A program made the position numbers and the translations under genes. A model generated the notes under the pieces. The model was given only the letters and a program-made list of their open reading frames with translations. It searched no databases and was not told the origin of the DNA. A stretch of 64,000 nucleotides of DNA from Gemmatimonadota bacterium. GTDB lineage: Bacteria > Latescibacterota > UBA2968 > UBA8231. Every line of letters begins with the position of its first letter. The first letter of the stretch is position 1. Positions 24,977-33,839 of the stretch are shown one piece after another. The stretch lies in the NCBI GenBank assembly GCA_018660835.1, contig JABJJN010000020.1, positions 310,001-374,000 on the forward strand. The letters run 5' to 3'.

Positions 24977-25870
24977 ATGCTCTTTGACACACACACAAAT
25001 CTGATGTGGTATCCCGACCACCTGTCGGACGAATTCGTCGAATTCGCCTGGGAGGCAAAGCGGGCGAAAATGAAGTTGTCTGACGATGTCTACTTCGCTG
25101 GCAGCGACGTGGCGGAAGCGAATGCCTTCGACTCAAAACCGGAGCAATTGCTTGAGGCGACACAGGATGCCGACAAAGTCATCGTCTTTGGCATCAAGGC
25201 GCCCTTCTGCGGGATCCATGTAGATCAGCAACTGGTTGCCGACTTCGTCGCCCAGCACGACAAATTCATCGGTTGGTGTTCCGTCGATCCAAATGATGAA
25301 GACTGCATCGAGCAACTCGAATACTACGTCAATGACCTGGGTCTTCGTGGTCTCAAGTGTTCACCGATCTATCAGAATTGGGATCCACAGGATCCGCGAC
25401 ACCTACCGCTGTTCAAGAAAGCCGAGGCCCTCGGCATCCCCGTGAACATCCACCAGGGCACGTCCTTTGTTCGGCCCGGACCGCTGAAGTATGCCAATCC
25501 GATTCAGCTTGAGGACATCGCCGTTGCCTGCCCCGACCTGCGCATCGTCATCGCCCACATGGGGCACCCGTGGGAGGACGAGTGCGTCGTGCTGATCCGC
25601 AAGCATCCGAATCTATACACAAATATTTCCGCCTTGCACTACCGACCACTACGACACTATCAGGCATTCATTTCTGCCATCGAATACGGCGTCGAGCACA
25701 AACTGATTTTTGGCTCAGACTTCCCTTCCGCCACGGCTGCGCAGGTGATTGCCGGACAGCACAAGGTCAATCACGTCGTCGAGGGCACAAGCTTCCCGAA
25801 GGTGCCTGACGAAATGATCCACAACATCATCTATGAGAATTGGAAACGCTTCCTGCCGGAACACGTCTGA
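24977..25870 (+). CDS. Amidohydrolase family 2 protein with variant N-terminal metal motif
   Basis: TIM-barrel hydrolase of 297 residues. The opening LFDTHTNLMWYPDHL has HTN where the family normally has HxH. The remaining landmarks are standard: LRGLKCSPIYQNW, IPVNIHQGTS (metal/catalytic His), IVIAHMGHPW and KLIFGSDFPSAT (catalytic Asp). It is similar to COG2159 decarboxylases and hydrolases. It probably forms a unit with the preceding CNMP-binding protein. Activity may differ because of the changed first metal site. Confidence 0.83.
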   Translation: MLFDTHTNLMWYPDHLSDEFVEFAWEAKRAKMKLSDDVYFAGSDVAEANAFDSKPEQLLEATQDADKVIVFGIKAPFCGIHVDQQLVADFVAQHDKFIGWCSVDPNDEDCIEQLEYYVNDLGLRGLKCSPIYQNWDPQDPRHLPLFKKAEALGIPVNIHQGTSFVRPGPLKYANPIQLEDIAVACPDLRIVIAHMGHPWEDECVVLIRKHPNLYTNISALHYRPLRHYQAFISAIEYGVEHKLIFGSDFPSATAAQVIAGQHKVNHVVEGTSFPKVPDEMIHNIIYENWKRFLPEHV

Positions 25871-25894
25871 GGACGCACTGAGGCTCGGCGGGGC

Positions 25895-26647
25895 CTAAGA
25901 GTCAATCCCTCCGGCCTGCCGCTCGCCAGCTACAAGCACCGGTTCGGCATTCCCCCACAACTCATCGCCCTTCTTGATGGGCTCACACGAATACTGCGCC
26001 AGAAAGACACGCCGTAGTTCATCTGTCTGATTCGGCCCGGAAGAGTGGAAATTGTAGCTCGTGAAAACGGCGATGCTTCCCGCCGGACACACGACGGGGA
26101 CGCCGCGTTGATCGCCGAAGTAGCCAACCTTGTCGTTCGTCTCCGGATCGCGCTCGTGCTTCACCCAGCTGCGGATCCCCACATGCGAGAAGGGTAACAC
26201 ATAGACTGTGCCATTCTCTTCGCTCACATCATCCAATGGGCACCAGCACGTCAGATACGGTTTGTGATCGGGATCTCCCACGTAACCAGAATCCTGGTGC
26301 CAGCTGAATTTCATTCCCTGGCGCCCCTTCACGACAAACTGCTCCCAGAACAAGAAGGCCTCGTCGCCGAGAGTTGAACGACAGATATCAGCCATCAACT
26401 CGCTGAACAGAAACTCGCGCAGGCGTGGTTGCACTTTGAAGCAGTTGGAGATGAAGTAGCGCTGACCTCGATGCGTGATGCCCTGCGACGACTCGCCACT
26501 GGCATCCATCTCCGCATGCTTGCGATCCAGCGCCACCTGGCACTCGTCACGCAGCAACGCGAGGGACGCCGCATCGATCACAGAGTCGAGGATGAAATAG
26601 CCTTCTTCCTCGAATTGCTGTCGCTGGGCCTCGGTGACAACGGACAC
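25895..26647 (-). CDS. Phytanoyl-CoA dioxygenase family protein
   Basis: Fe(II)/2-oxoglutarate dioxygenase of 250 residues. The double-stranded beta-helix motifs are visible: FSWHQDSGY (HxD iron ligands), CWCPLDDVSEENGTVYVLPFSH, and GSIAVFTSYNFHSSGPNQ (distal His, then Arg in LRRVFLAQYS for 2-oxoglutarate). The GTG at 26647 is chosen for AAGGAG 7 bases upstream; the ORF extends back to 26728 without support. Substrates in this family include small hydroxylated natural products; none can be named. Confidence 0.9.
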   Translation of the reverse strand: MSVVTEAQRQQFEEEGYFILDSVIDAASLALLRDECQVALDRKHAEMDASGESSQGITHRGQRYFISNCFKVQPRLREFLFSELMADICRSTLGDEAFLFWEQFVVKGRQGMKFSWHQDSGYVGDPDHKPYLTCWCPLDDVSEENGTVYVLPFSHVGIRSWVKHERDPETNDKVGYFGDQRGVPVVCPAGSIAVFTSYNFHSSGPNQTDELRRVFLAQYSCEPIKKGDELWGNAEPVLVAGERQAGGIDS

Positions 26648-26767
26648 GTTGTGCTCCTTCAGTTGACGTGTGCTGCTGCAGACGGCTAGGAAGTCATGTC
26701 GAAAAAGGCATGACCGTCGCCAGAACACAAGACTTCTGTACGATCGGTGAAGGCAGCTCCGGATCTG

Positions 26768-28066
26768 TCACAATTCTGGCACGATCAGATCCGGCTGCTC
26801 ACCATTGAGACCGATATTCAGAAGAATCGTAGACCCGGAACTGCCGACACTTGACCTGCCATCCGTTCGATGCATCCTGTGCGGCAGCAGCACACCTTCG
26901 ATCTCCTCGTAGCGATCGAAGGTTGTGATCCACACAGGTGGACGCGCTCGCAGACCTCGCCGCTGCTGCCGATACCACTGCCTTTCCAAGTCCAGCAGCT
27001 CTTCACGAATACTGACCAGAAGAGCCGTCTTCACATCAAAGAACGCTTCATACGTGCGGCCGAATTTGCTGTCCTCGACGCGAATGCGATGGACTTGGCG
27101 ACCGGTAAAACTCGACAGACCGAGCTGGGCCCGACGATCGGTGTGATTCGACAGACCGAGATAGGCGAGTCGTACACCTTCATCGAGAAAACGATGCGCA
27201 ATGTGCCAGTAGATCCCTTCCGATCGCTCGCGGAACTTCCTCGTCGGTGGTGGCGAACTCTGTAACCATCTGGCTTCATACAGTTGATAGTAGAGGCCGC
27301 GAGATCGTCCCGGAGTCCGGGTCGCATAGGCCGGCAAGGGTGTCTGGCGAAGATCGATGGCGAAAGGCTCAAGGTCTTTGCGGCCCCTGGGGGCGTCATC
27401 GAATCGCCAGAGCCCTACGGGATAGGCATAGGGCGAGACATTGATGCTACCTGTGCTGGTCGCGTGTTCAGAAGCGACGATCCATACGAGCACATCCATC
27501 GTGTGGATCTTCAGCAGTTTCTCCGTGCCCCCCATCGCCTCCAGTGCGGCCGCCACGATGGCACGAGCACGATTCTCGAGCACACTCTGCTGGTCCGTCG
27601 TGTCCGGATCCGGCAGCCAGACCCGCGCGTAGGATCCATACAGATCACGCAGTCGCTGCACGGCTTCGATCTGTTGTTGGTCAAGGTCAACCGTGTCGAG
27701 ATCGATCTCGATCGGTTTGAAGTCGACAGAGCGGACGCCTATCTCAAACACACCCGTCAGGGGGGTGGTCGCCGCGGCAGGTGCCGCCGCCAGGCGCCCC
27801 ACCTCCTGTAGCGAAGCCAGGTCCTGTGCCAATTCCGCCACCTCTGCAGGTGTTGCGCTCTGCTCCATGGAAACGGTGGGAATTCGGGTGCTCGTGGCAC
27901 GGAATGCTTGCGGCACCAGCAATAGCAGATCTGGCAGATAGCGGGTTGGCCGCAAACTCTCTTCGCGCTGCAAGTTGATCAGCTTCTGATAAACAGCCAC
28001 CAACAGCAGATGAACGACGATGGACAGCGCCAGAGAAACAAAGGTCCGGCGCCATTTGCGCGACAT
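26768..28066 (-). CDS. Membrane-anchored protein of unknown function with TonB-like N-terminus
   Basis: Protein of 432 residues with one N-terminal membrane segment (FVSLALSIVVHLLLVAVY, about residues 9-27), an Arg/Lys-rich cytoplasmic tip and a Pro/Ala-containing linker, like the anchor of TonB-type proteins. The rest is periplasmic. It contains AAALEAMGGTEKLLKIHTM, a pattern seen at the start of outer-membrane lipoprotein-sorting-like domains, and strands ending in GLSSFTGRQVHRIRVEDSKF and EEIEGVLLPHRM. I suspect a periplasmic LolA/LolB-like lipid- or ligand-binding fold, but this is weak inference. It lies 45 bp downstream of the oxidoreductase gene. Confidence 0.6.
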   Translation of the reverse strand: MSRKWRRTFVSLALSIVVHLLLVAVYQKLINLQREESLRPTRYLPDLLLLVPQAFRATSTRIPTVSMEQSATPAEVAELAQDLASLQEVGRLAAAPAAATTPLTGVFEIGVRSVDFKPIEIDLDTVDLDQQQIEAVQRLRDLYGSYARVWLPDPDTTDQQSVLENRARAIVAAALEAMGGTEKLLKIHTMDVLVWIVASEHATSTGSINVSPYAYPVGLWRFDDAPRGRKDLEPFAIDLRQTPLPAYATRTPGRSRGLYYQLYEARWLQSSPPPTRKFRERSEGIYWHIAHRFLDEGVRLAYLGLSNHTDRRAQLGLSSFTGRQVHRIRVEDSKFGRTYEAFFDVKTALLVSIREELLDLERQWYRQQRRGLRARPPVWITTFDRYEEIEGVLLPHRMHRTDGRSSVGSSGSTILLNIGLNGEQPDLIVPEL

Positions 28067-28111
28067 GCACGCCTGCCTTCCCTACGGTACACCGCTAGGT
28101 ACACCTGCTCA

Positions 28112-29236
28112 CTATGCTTTGGAACGTGGCACTCGGCGCTGTTCGATCTTCGGCGCCGACTCATATCCAATACTATCGTAACCGGCGACATCCCCGCCAC
28201 GCATCCGGTACGGGTGGGGATAGATCTTGTGCGCTCGCTCGGACAGCGGCAGGGCGACACGTTTGTTGCCCTGGGCAGCGGACAGCTTGATCGCCACGGC
28301 AATTTCCAATGCCTGCCGGTAGTCGTGACCCGAACACTTCACTTCACCATCTCCCCTGTCGAAGGCGTCGAGCAACACCTGCAATCTAGGCGCCATCGAA
28401 CGTCCAGGCCGTTCCACGTCGAGGAAATTCGGATAGATCGGCGTAGCGGAGGCCCCCTCACCATGCAGAATGATGGGAGTGGGTTTCTGCAGAAAGAGCC
28501 GCCCTTGGGTTGTCGTCACGGACACGCGACAGCGTGTCCGCCCTTCATCCTGCGGTTGAGGAATCTCGCAGATGACACCAGTCGACAGACCCAGTCGCCC
28601 ATAGGCTGGACAGTCTGCCTCGATATCACTGGCTTCTTCCGCCCGATAGCTACCCACAGACGGCAATTCATAGCCTTCGACCCACTCCACCTCGGCCCCT
28701 GTGAGTCCACGCATCTGCGTCAGCTGCACGCAACCCGCACCTGAAACCTCTACGGGTAGTCCACCGGGAATCGCCACACTCGTGATATCACCAAACTCAC
28801 CCGACGCAAGCCAGGCGGCCGTCTCATCCAGCAAGGGAACTTCCCAATGTGCCGTGGCACAGCCGAAGGCGACACCCTTGTCGCGGCATGTGTTCACAAT
28901 TCGATCTGCTTCGGCCAGTTCAATGGCGATTGGCTTCTCACAGGAGACGACCTTTACCCCCGCCTCGACACAGGCCAGCACCATCGCTGGGGCAACCTGC
29001 ACCGGAAGGATGCAGCACACCACATCTGGCACCTCTACGGCGAACAACTCATCGAGAGTGCTGTACACATCGGTGATGTTGTGGTGCGCGGTGAACTCGT
29101 CGCGACGATCCGACGTATCCACGAGAATTGTATCACACTGCTCGTGTTCAACGGCGGCTGTCAGATAGTGACGGCCCCACATCCCGGCACCACCGACGAT
29201 GGCGACGCGATAGCGACGCGGGTCATTGCTGGTCAT
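28112..29236 (-). CDS. Gfo/Idh/MocA family oxidoreductase
   Basis: NAD(P)-dependent sugar or inositol dehydrogenase family, 374 residues. The Rossmann glycine loop IVGGAGMWGRHYL, the DVVCCILPVQVAP strand and the family signature VVSCEKPIAIELAEADRIV (EKP) are present. The C-terminal half is the alpha/beta substrate domain. It is the last gene of the symporter operon and follows the YCII gene by 33 bp. It probably oxidises a sugar released or imported by the neighbouring proteins (inference). Confidence 0.88.
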   Translation of the reverse strand: MTSNDPRRYRVAIVGGAGMWGRHYLTAAVEHEQCDTILVDTSDRRDEFTAHHNITDVYSTLDELFAVEVPDVVCCILPVQVAPAMVLACVEAGVKVVSCEKPIAIELAEADRIVNTCRDKGVAFGCATAHWEVPLLDETAAWLASGEFGDITSVAIPGGLPVEVSGAGCVQLTQMRGLTGAEVEWVEGYELPSVGSYRAEEASDIEADCPAYGRLGLSTGVICEIPQPQDEGRTRCRVSVTTTQGRLFLQKPTPIILHGEGASATPIYPNFLDVERPGRSMAPRLQVLLDAFDRGDGEVKCSGHDYRQALEIAVAIKLSAAQGNKRVALPLSERAHKIYPHPYRMRGGDVAGYDSIGYESAPKIEQRRVPRSKA

Positions 29237-29269
29237 TCAATCTCCGTTTGGGTCTTGATGATTCGGGCG

Positions 29270-29614
29270 TCACTCTCTAGGTAGAGCGATGCGAAAGGGC
29301 TGCAGTGAAGCGGTCATCACACCATCTCGTACCGCTGGATCCTCTGCCATGAGGCGCTGTGCAGTGACCTCATCCTGCGTCTCGAGGACGACGATCCCCA
29401 GAGTACGTGGCCCCTGATCGGTCGTACGGCCTGCGAACCTTACCGTGCCTGCCTCATTGAGGCGCTGCAGATACTCAAAGTGCTCATTGACCGTCAACCG
29501 TTCCTGCTCGGTGGGCCCCTCCGTAAGCATCTCGAGACGTGTCGGTCGCAGACAGTAGAGGAATTGTTGGGAATCTTCATTGGACATTCTGTTGAACCTA
29601 ACCGTCGCGGTCAT
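29270..29614 (-). CDS. YCII-related domain protein
   Basis: Small dimeric-type YCII protein. The 114-residue frame starts at 29614, overlapping the symporter stop as ATGA. An internal ATG at 29587 gives 105 residues and fits the family N-terminus (QFLYCLRPTRLEML). Landmarks are EHFEYLQRLNEAGTVRFAGRT and a LMAEDPAVRDGVMTASLQPF C-terminus. The conserved His/Asp pair of YCII proteins (H in NEHFEYL, D in AEDPAV) is kept. Role in the sugar locus unknown. Confidence 0.8.
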   Translation of the reverse strand: MTATVRFNRMSNEDSQQFLYCLRPTRLEMLTEGPTEQERLTVNEHFEYLQRLNEAGTVRFAGRTTDQGPRTLGIVVLETQDEVTAQRLMAEDPAVRDGVMTASLQPFRIALPRE

Positions 29615-31227
29615 CGAGCGACAGATTGGTGGGCCGTCTTCGCCGTCAGCAAACTGACCACGACGAAGAGGGTGACATTGACGACAAGACCCCAGGCACC
29701 GGTATCGATCATTCCCCGCATCGTCGTCAACAGATTACCGAAGGTAGCTCCAGCGAGCATGGGAAAGAAGGGGCTGAGGAAGAAGATGGTCGCGATCCCA
29801 CCGATCAACCCGGCGATCGCCCCCTGTCGGGTTCCACGCTTGAGAAAGAGCATATCCACCGTCAGCGGCAGTAGCTGCGTCGAAAATGCGATCGCCAGCA
29901 GACCGAGGATCACAATCATTGACAACGGATTGCTGTCCGATCGATGCGCAATCACAACCAGAACAAGGGCAAGTGTCGTGACCACCGCGATTAGTGCCCG
30001 TCCAACCCACAGCCGCTCTCGCTGTGATGCCTGGGGTCGGATGAACTGGTCGTAGATATCGTGGGTCACGAGGGCACTCAAGGCATGAAGATTTGAGTCC
30101 GCAGTGCTCATGGCCGCTGCCATGATGGCCACCAGGATCAACGAGGCGAGTACGGCCCCGAGGGGGCCCATCAGTTCGGGCAGATGATTCTTCAACACGA
30201 CCACAAGAATCTGATCAAACTCATACGCCGATTGGCCGACCAATGCGTGTGGCAGCACACGCCCCGCCGCATCGTAGCTGTAGTTGCCCACGGCATCCAC
30301 AAGAGGATACAGCACCTGGCCACCGAGTCCGACAAGCATCACGCCAAAGAAGAAGCACAGCGTGAGAACAGCGGCGAAGATCAGCGCGCTGCGCCGCAGG
30401 ACCTGGGATGACCGGGCGGCGTAGAATCGCATCCACTGAGCGGGCTGAATCATCGATCCAAGGGAGGCGAAGAGCGATGCCGTGAACAGCACCTCAGGCG
30501 TCCACCGACCAGAAGTACCAGGTGCAGAGAGCGAGCGCGGCGGCAACTCGGCAACGGCGCGGAAAAATGCTGCGGGGCCACCTAACACCCAAACGGCGGC
30601 GATGCCGGCCAGTAACATACCTCCCACCAACAGCCCGCCTTGCACGGCATCTGTCCAGGCGACAGAGCGCATGCCGCCGACCATGATGTAGAGCATCGTG
30701 ATCAGCGCCAGCACACAGGCCCCGGTCTCGAAGGCATCTCGGCCAAACAGCTGTTGCGACACGATCCCACCCGCTTGAATCTGCATCACCACATAGGGCA
30801 CCGCGTAGAGCAGGCCTACCAGAGCGACGAGGAGACGCAGCGACACGGGTGCCTGATAGTGGGCGGCGATCATGTCTGCCGGTGTAAGGAAGCCACCCTC
30901 TCTGCCGGCGCGACGAATACGAGCACCGAGCAGATAGATGGCCACACCGGCGACAGGCACATTCAGACTGAACAGGGCAAACACAACACCGTCGCGGTAG
31001 ACCATGCCCGGCGCACCCAGCAGGGCGAAAGAGCTGAAGAATGTTGCCATGATCGTCAGCGACGATACGATCCAACCCTGCGACCGGCCTGCGAGGTAGT
31101 AGTCCTCTTCGTTGTCCGCTTCCCGCTTGCGGTAGCCAAGGATGCCGAACACGAGCAACACACCCAGATAGAGTACGAGCATCACATAGGGAGCATTGCC
31201 CAAACCATTACTGATGGACTCAGTCAT
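29611..31227 (-). CDS. Sodium:solute symporter (SSS family)
   Basis: Integral membrane transporter of 538 residues with about 13 predicted helices. Family features include DYYLAGRSQGWIVSSLTIMATFFSSFALLGAPG at the start (unwound TM1 region) and the GGMRSVAWTDAVQGGLLVGG signature. Core helices follow (SLILVAIMAAAMSTADSNLHALSALVTHDIY), including the Na2-site serines. It overlaps the small membrane protein upstream by 8 bp and the YCII gene downstream by 4 bp. It likely imports the sugar or sugar acid processed by the flanking enolase-superfamily/sialidase fusion and oxidoreductase. Confidence 0.92.
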   Translation of the reverse strand: MTESISNGLGNAPYVMLVLYLGVLLVFGILGYRKREADNEEDYYLAGRSQGWIVSSLTIMATFFSSFALLGAPGMVYRDGVVFALFSLNVPVAGVAIYLLGARIRRAGREGGFLTPADMIAAHYQAPVSLRLLVALVGLLYAVPYVVMQIQAGGIVSQQLFGRDAFETGACVLALITMLYIMVGGMRSVAWTDAVQGGLLVGGMLLAGIAAVWVLGGPAAFFRAVAELPPRSLSAPGTSGRWTPEVLFTASLFASLGSMIQPAQWMRFYAARSSQVLRRSALIFAAVLTLCFFFGVMLVGLGGQVLYPLVDAVGNYSYDAAGRVLPHALVGQSAYEFDQILVVVLKNHLPELMGPLGAVLASLILVAIMAAAMSTADSNLHALSALVTHDIYDQFIRPQASQRERLWVGRALIAVVTTLALVLVVIAHRSDSNPLSMIVILGLLAIAFSTQLLPLTVDMLFLKRGTRQGAIAGLIGGIATIFFLSPFFPMLAGATFGNLLTTMRGMIDTGAWGLVVNVTLFVVVSLLTAKTAHQSVAR

Positions 31228-31453
31228 CGTCTCGTGCGCTCCAGTGACAGCGATAAGCGATGAGGATGACGCCGAATTGGATCACATACCAGAACAGACC
31301 CCACAAGTAGATCGTCGGCAGACCAAGAGTCGTGAAATCCGCCTGTGGGTCGGAGAAATCCGGATTGACCAGATGCAATCCAGGCCCCGCGCCCATAAAC
31401 ACAGCCAGCAGAAAGAATCCCGTCAGCAGTCGTGTGTTGGTGAGGATGTTCAT
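31220..31453 (-). CDS. Small two-helix membrane partner of the symporter
   Basis: Protein of 77 residues with two hydrophobic helices (LLTGFFLLAVFMGAGPGL and LWGLFWYVIQFGVILIAY), separated by a short loop containing P..F..P. Small proteins of this pattern commonly precede SSS symporter genes and are thought to be accessory subunits. The 3' end overlaps the symporter start by 8 bp. The ATG at 31453 is chosen; longer readings upstream overlap the fusion gene in another frame. Confidence 0.7.
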   Translation of the reverse strand: MNILTNTRLLTGFFLLAVFMGAGPGLHLVNPDFSDPQADFTTLGLPTIYLWGLFWYVIQFGVILIAYRCHWSARDDD

Positions 31454-31478
31454 CTGCCAGTTCTCAGCAATCCAGCCT

Positions 31479-33749
31479 CTATCGAAGTCGCCAATGGATA
31501 CCTTGCAAACTCGTCTTTTCACCGGGGCGGTGAATACCATAAAACACGGTGTAGATCGTACCGTCGGCCAACTGTGTCGACGCCGGATAGCCGAGATCCA
31601 TGCTGTGGTCGGGTGAGAGCAACAGTTCCGCACCCCACGTGCGTCCCTCGTCACGGCTAACTCGGGCAAACTCGCCCTGCGGCAGAATACGCTTGCCGTA
31701 CGTAAGCAGCAATCGATCATCGGCCAACCGCTTCAAGTGTGGCGGATATCCGTAGATCGATGTTGGACGCGCCGGTGTCCACGTACGCCCGCCATCATCG
31801 CTCTCTGACTGAAACAGCAGGCGTCGGGCGATACTCGGATACTGCGTACGGAACATCGCCACAATTCGACCACTGGGGCACTCGACAAGATGCGGCTCAC
31901 ACAGAGATGCTTTGATCCCACCTTCTGTCTCAAAACGGCTGATCACCGACCAGGTCTGACCATCATCGGAGGATTCCTCGGCAACCACTGCGGGCTCAGC
32001 ATCGATCGTCGCATTGCCGACAAAAAGCAGACGCCCATCGGCCAACTCAATCGGGCCGTGGGGCGCCGAACTGTGAACAGAAATCTTATCACCCCACGTC
32101 AGTCCTCCATCGGTGGATCGATGCACCCAGTGACCCAGTTCCACCTCACGCGTCTCAGCGGAAACCGTCGCCGCGTGTTCAGCGAAATCGTCGTCCGTCG
32201 TGAAGCCAATCGAAGTAAACCAGCTCGCCACGAGTGTTCCCTTTGACGTCTCGATGATCCCGGCATCACGATCGTCGAGGGGGCCATTGCGGATCGTACG
32301 TTCCTGGGACCAATTCTGCCCGTCATCGGTGCTGCGGATCAGCTGCATCTTGCCATAGGGGCACACATGAGATTCGCGGTCACCGGAAAAGGCGATGATC
32401 AGTTCGTCTGAAGCACGACGCACGATAGTTGGCCAGCCAATGTAGCGGCCAGGCTGACGACAGATTACCTGCGTGGAAAGGATCTGTGCATGATCTGCCC
32501 CCGCAGGATCCGTCTGGATGAGCCGCGACCCCTTGCTTTCAATCTCGGCGTATGCCGCGACAAACTCTGGTGTCTCATCATCGTCCCAGTAACTCGTCGT
32601 CAGTGGCGCAGCAAAACCGGGTGGAGGCAATTCGCGACTCCAGTCGGGACGCACCATGAAATGCGGATTCTCTGGATCCTTGCGAGTCCGCAGGTGGGCA
32701 CCATTCACATAACGCGTCTCGATGAGGAAGCGTGGATGCAGGGTTCGCTCCTGGCTCTCCAGTTCGGCCATCTTCGCTTCATCGAGTTCGACACCCAGAC
32801 CCGGCGCTTCGGAAACCTTGATAAACCCATTCACCGGATTCAGTGGCTCCGTGACGAATCGATCCTGCAAGATTTCCGTCGCACTCACAGAATGGAAACT
32901 TGCCGTGGGGAAAGCGGCCATCATGTGGGTCGTCATTGCCCGCGTGATATCGCTTCCAGAATTCTGCAGCATGAAGGGTGCACCGGCAGCGGCAAACAAA
33001 CCCGCACGGCGCTGTGCATCACCGATCCGCGCATGTCCCAGCATGTAGGCATCTGCCGGACGCCGCATGACCTCATACGTTGCTGCCGTGGGAAAGTGAT
33101 GCAGCACGATGGGCCGCTTGGCTCGCTGCTTGAGCTCTATATAGCCGTCGAGATCCTCACCGGGCAGCGGATCCTCGAAACAGCCCGCAATGGGATATTC
33201 AGACAACCGATCGAGAAGACTCGCCATATGATCGTCCGTGCCGTGCATGGTAAAATCATAGTGCAGCCTGAATCCCTCCGGGGCGACACGCTGCATCGCT
33301 TCTGTCTGGTCGATGACATTTTCAAAGGGAGACAGATGGTATTTCATCCATGTGTAGCCCTGCTCAGCATAATCGGCGACGGCCGCCGCCATACGTTCCG
33401 GGTGTGTGCTTACCGTCCATGCTGCCATGGGCACCCATGACCGGTGCTTCTGCCCAAACAACTGATACACGGGCACACCAGCGGCCTTGCCCATCAGATC
33501 ATACATCGCCGTGCCCAGACCAAGAGACGTCTCGTCTCCCATCCATTGGAATGGATTGGTCCCCAGATACCGATCGATGACCTGTTGCGACTCCGTGCTT
33601 TCGCTTTCGCCCAACCCGACGAGCCCATTGTCCGTACGCACGACATAGACCGTTCGCTGCGTCATGTCGTGATAGTGACTCAGCTCATACGCTCCACGAT
33701 CGACATAGCGAAGCGTGATCCGGCGTGGTTCGATCGATGTGATCTTCAC
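31479..33749 (-). CDS. Enolase-superfamily dehydratase fused to a BNR/sialidase propeller
   Basis: Protein of 756 residues with two halves. Residues 1-~385 are an enolase-superfamily protein (MKITSIEPRRITLRYVDRG; TDNGLVGLGESES; YTWMKYHLSP; CFEDPLPG; EAPGLGVELDE). Residues ~400-756 form a six-bladed sialidase-like propeller with five Asp-box motifs (STDDGQNW, STDGGLTW, SSDDGQTW, SDDGGRTW, SRDEGRTW). As in the gene at 23.3 kb, the third metal-ligand position reads LHH rather than D/E. The GTG start has AGGA upstream and fits the family N-terminus. It heads the operon with the SSS symporter. A bifunctional glycan hydrolase and sugar-acid dehydratase is an attractive reading, but no signal peptide is present, so the propeller would act in the cytoplasm. 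Confidence 0.85.
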   Translation of the reverse strand: MKITSIEPRRITLRYVDRGAYELSHYHDMTQRTVYVVRTDNGLVGLGESESTESQQVIDRYLGTNPFQWMGDETSLGLGTAMYDLMGKAAGVPVYQLFGQKHRSWVPMAAWTVSTHPERMAAAVADYAEQGYTWMKYHLSPFENVIDQTEAMQRVAPEGFRLHYDFTMHGTDDHMASLLDRLSEYPIAGCFEDPLPGEDLDGYIELKQRAKRPIVLHHFPTAATYEVMRRPADAYMLGHARIGDAQRRAGLFAAAGAPFMLQNSGSDITRAMTTHMMAAFPTASFHSVSATEILQDRFVTEPLNPVNGFIKVSEAPGLGVELDEAKMAELESQERTLHPRFLIETRYVNGAHLRTRKDPENPHFMVRPDWSRELPPPGFAAPLTTSYWDDDETPEFVAAYAEIESKGSRLIQTDPAGADHAQILSTQVICRQPGRYIGWPTIVRRASDELIIAFSGDRESHVCPYGKMQLIRSTDDGQNWSQERTIRNGPLDDRDAGIIETSKGTLVASWFTSIGFTTDDDFAEHAATVSAETREVELGHWVHRSTDGGLTWGDKISVHSSAPHGPIELADGRLLFVGNATIDAEPAVVAEESSDDGQTWSVISRFETEGGIKASLCEPHLVECPSGRIVAMFRTQYPSIARRLLFQSESDDGGRTWTPARPTSIYGYPPHLKRLADDRLLLTYGKRILPQGEFARVSRDEGRTWGAELLLSPDHSMDLGYPASTQLADGTIYTVFYGIHRPGEKTSLQGIHWRLR

Positions 33750-33839
33750 GGCTCATCCTGTCTCTTTGGTGAACTGCTTCAGGAAGTCTATGTACTGAGG
33801 CACGGGCGCGCCCCTTTTCTACATCTACACACAATACTG

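Noticed and set aside
33805..33825. GGGCGCGCCC followed by CTTTTCT as a terminator of dinB
   Set aside because: The T-run is on the plus strand, the wrong direction for dinB; no plus-strand gene ends there.
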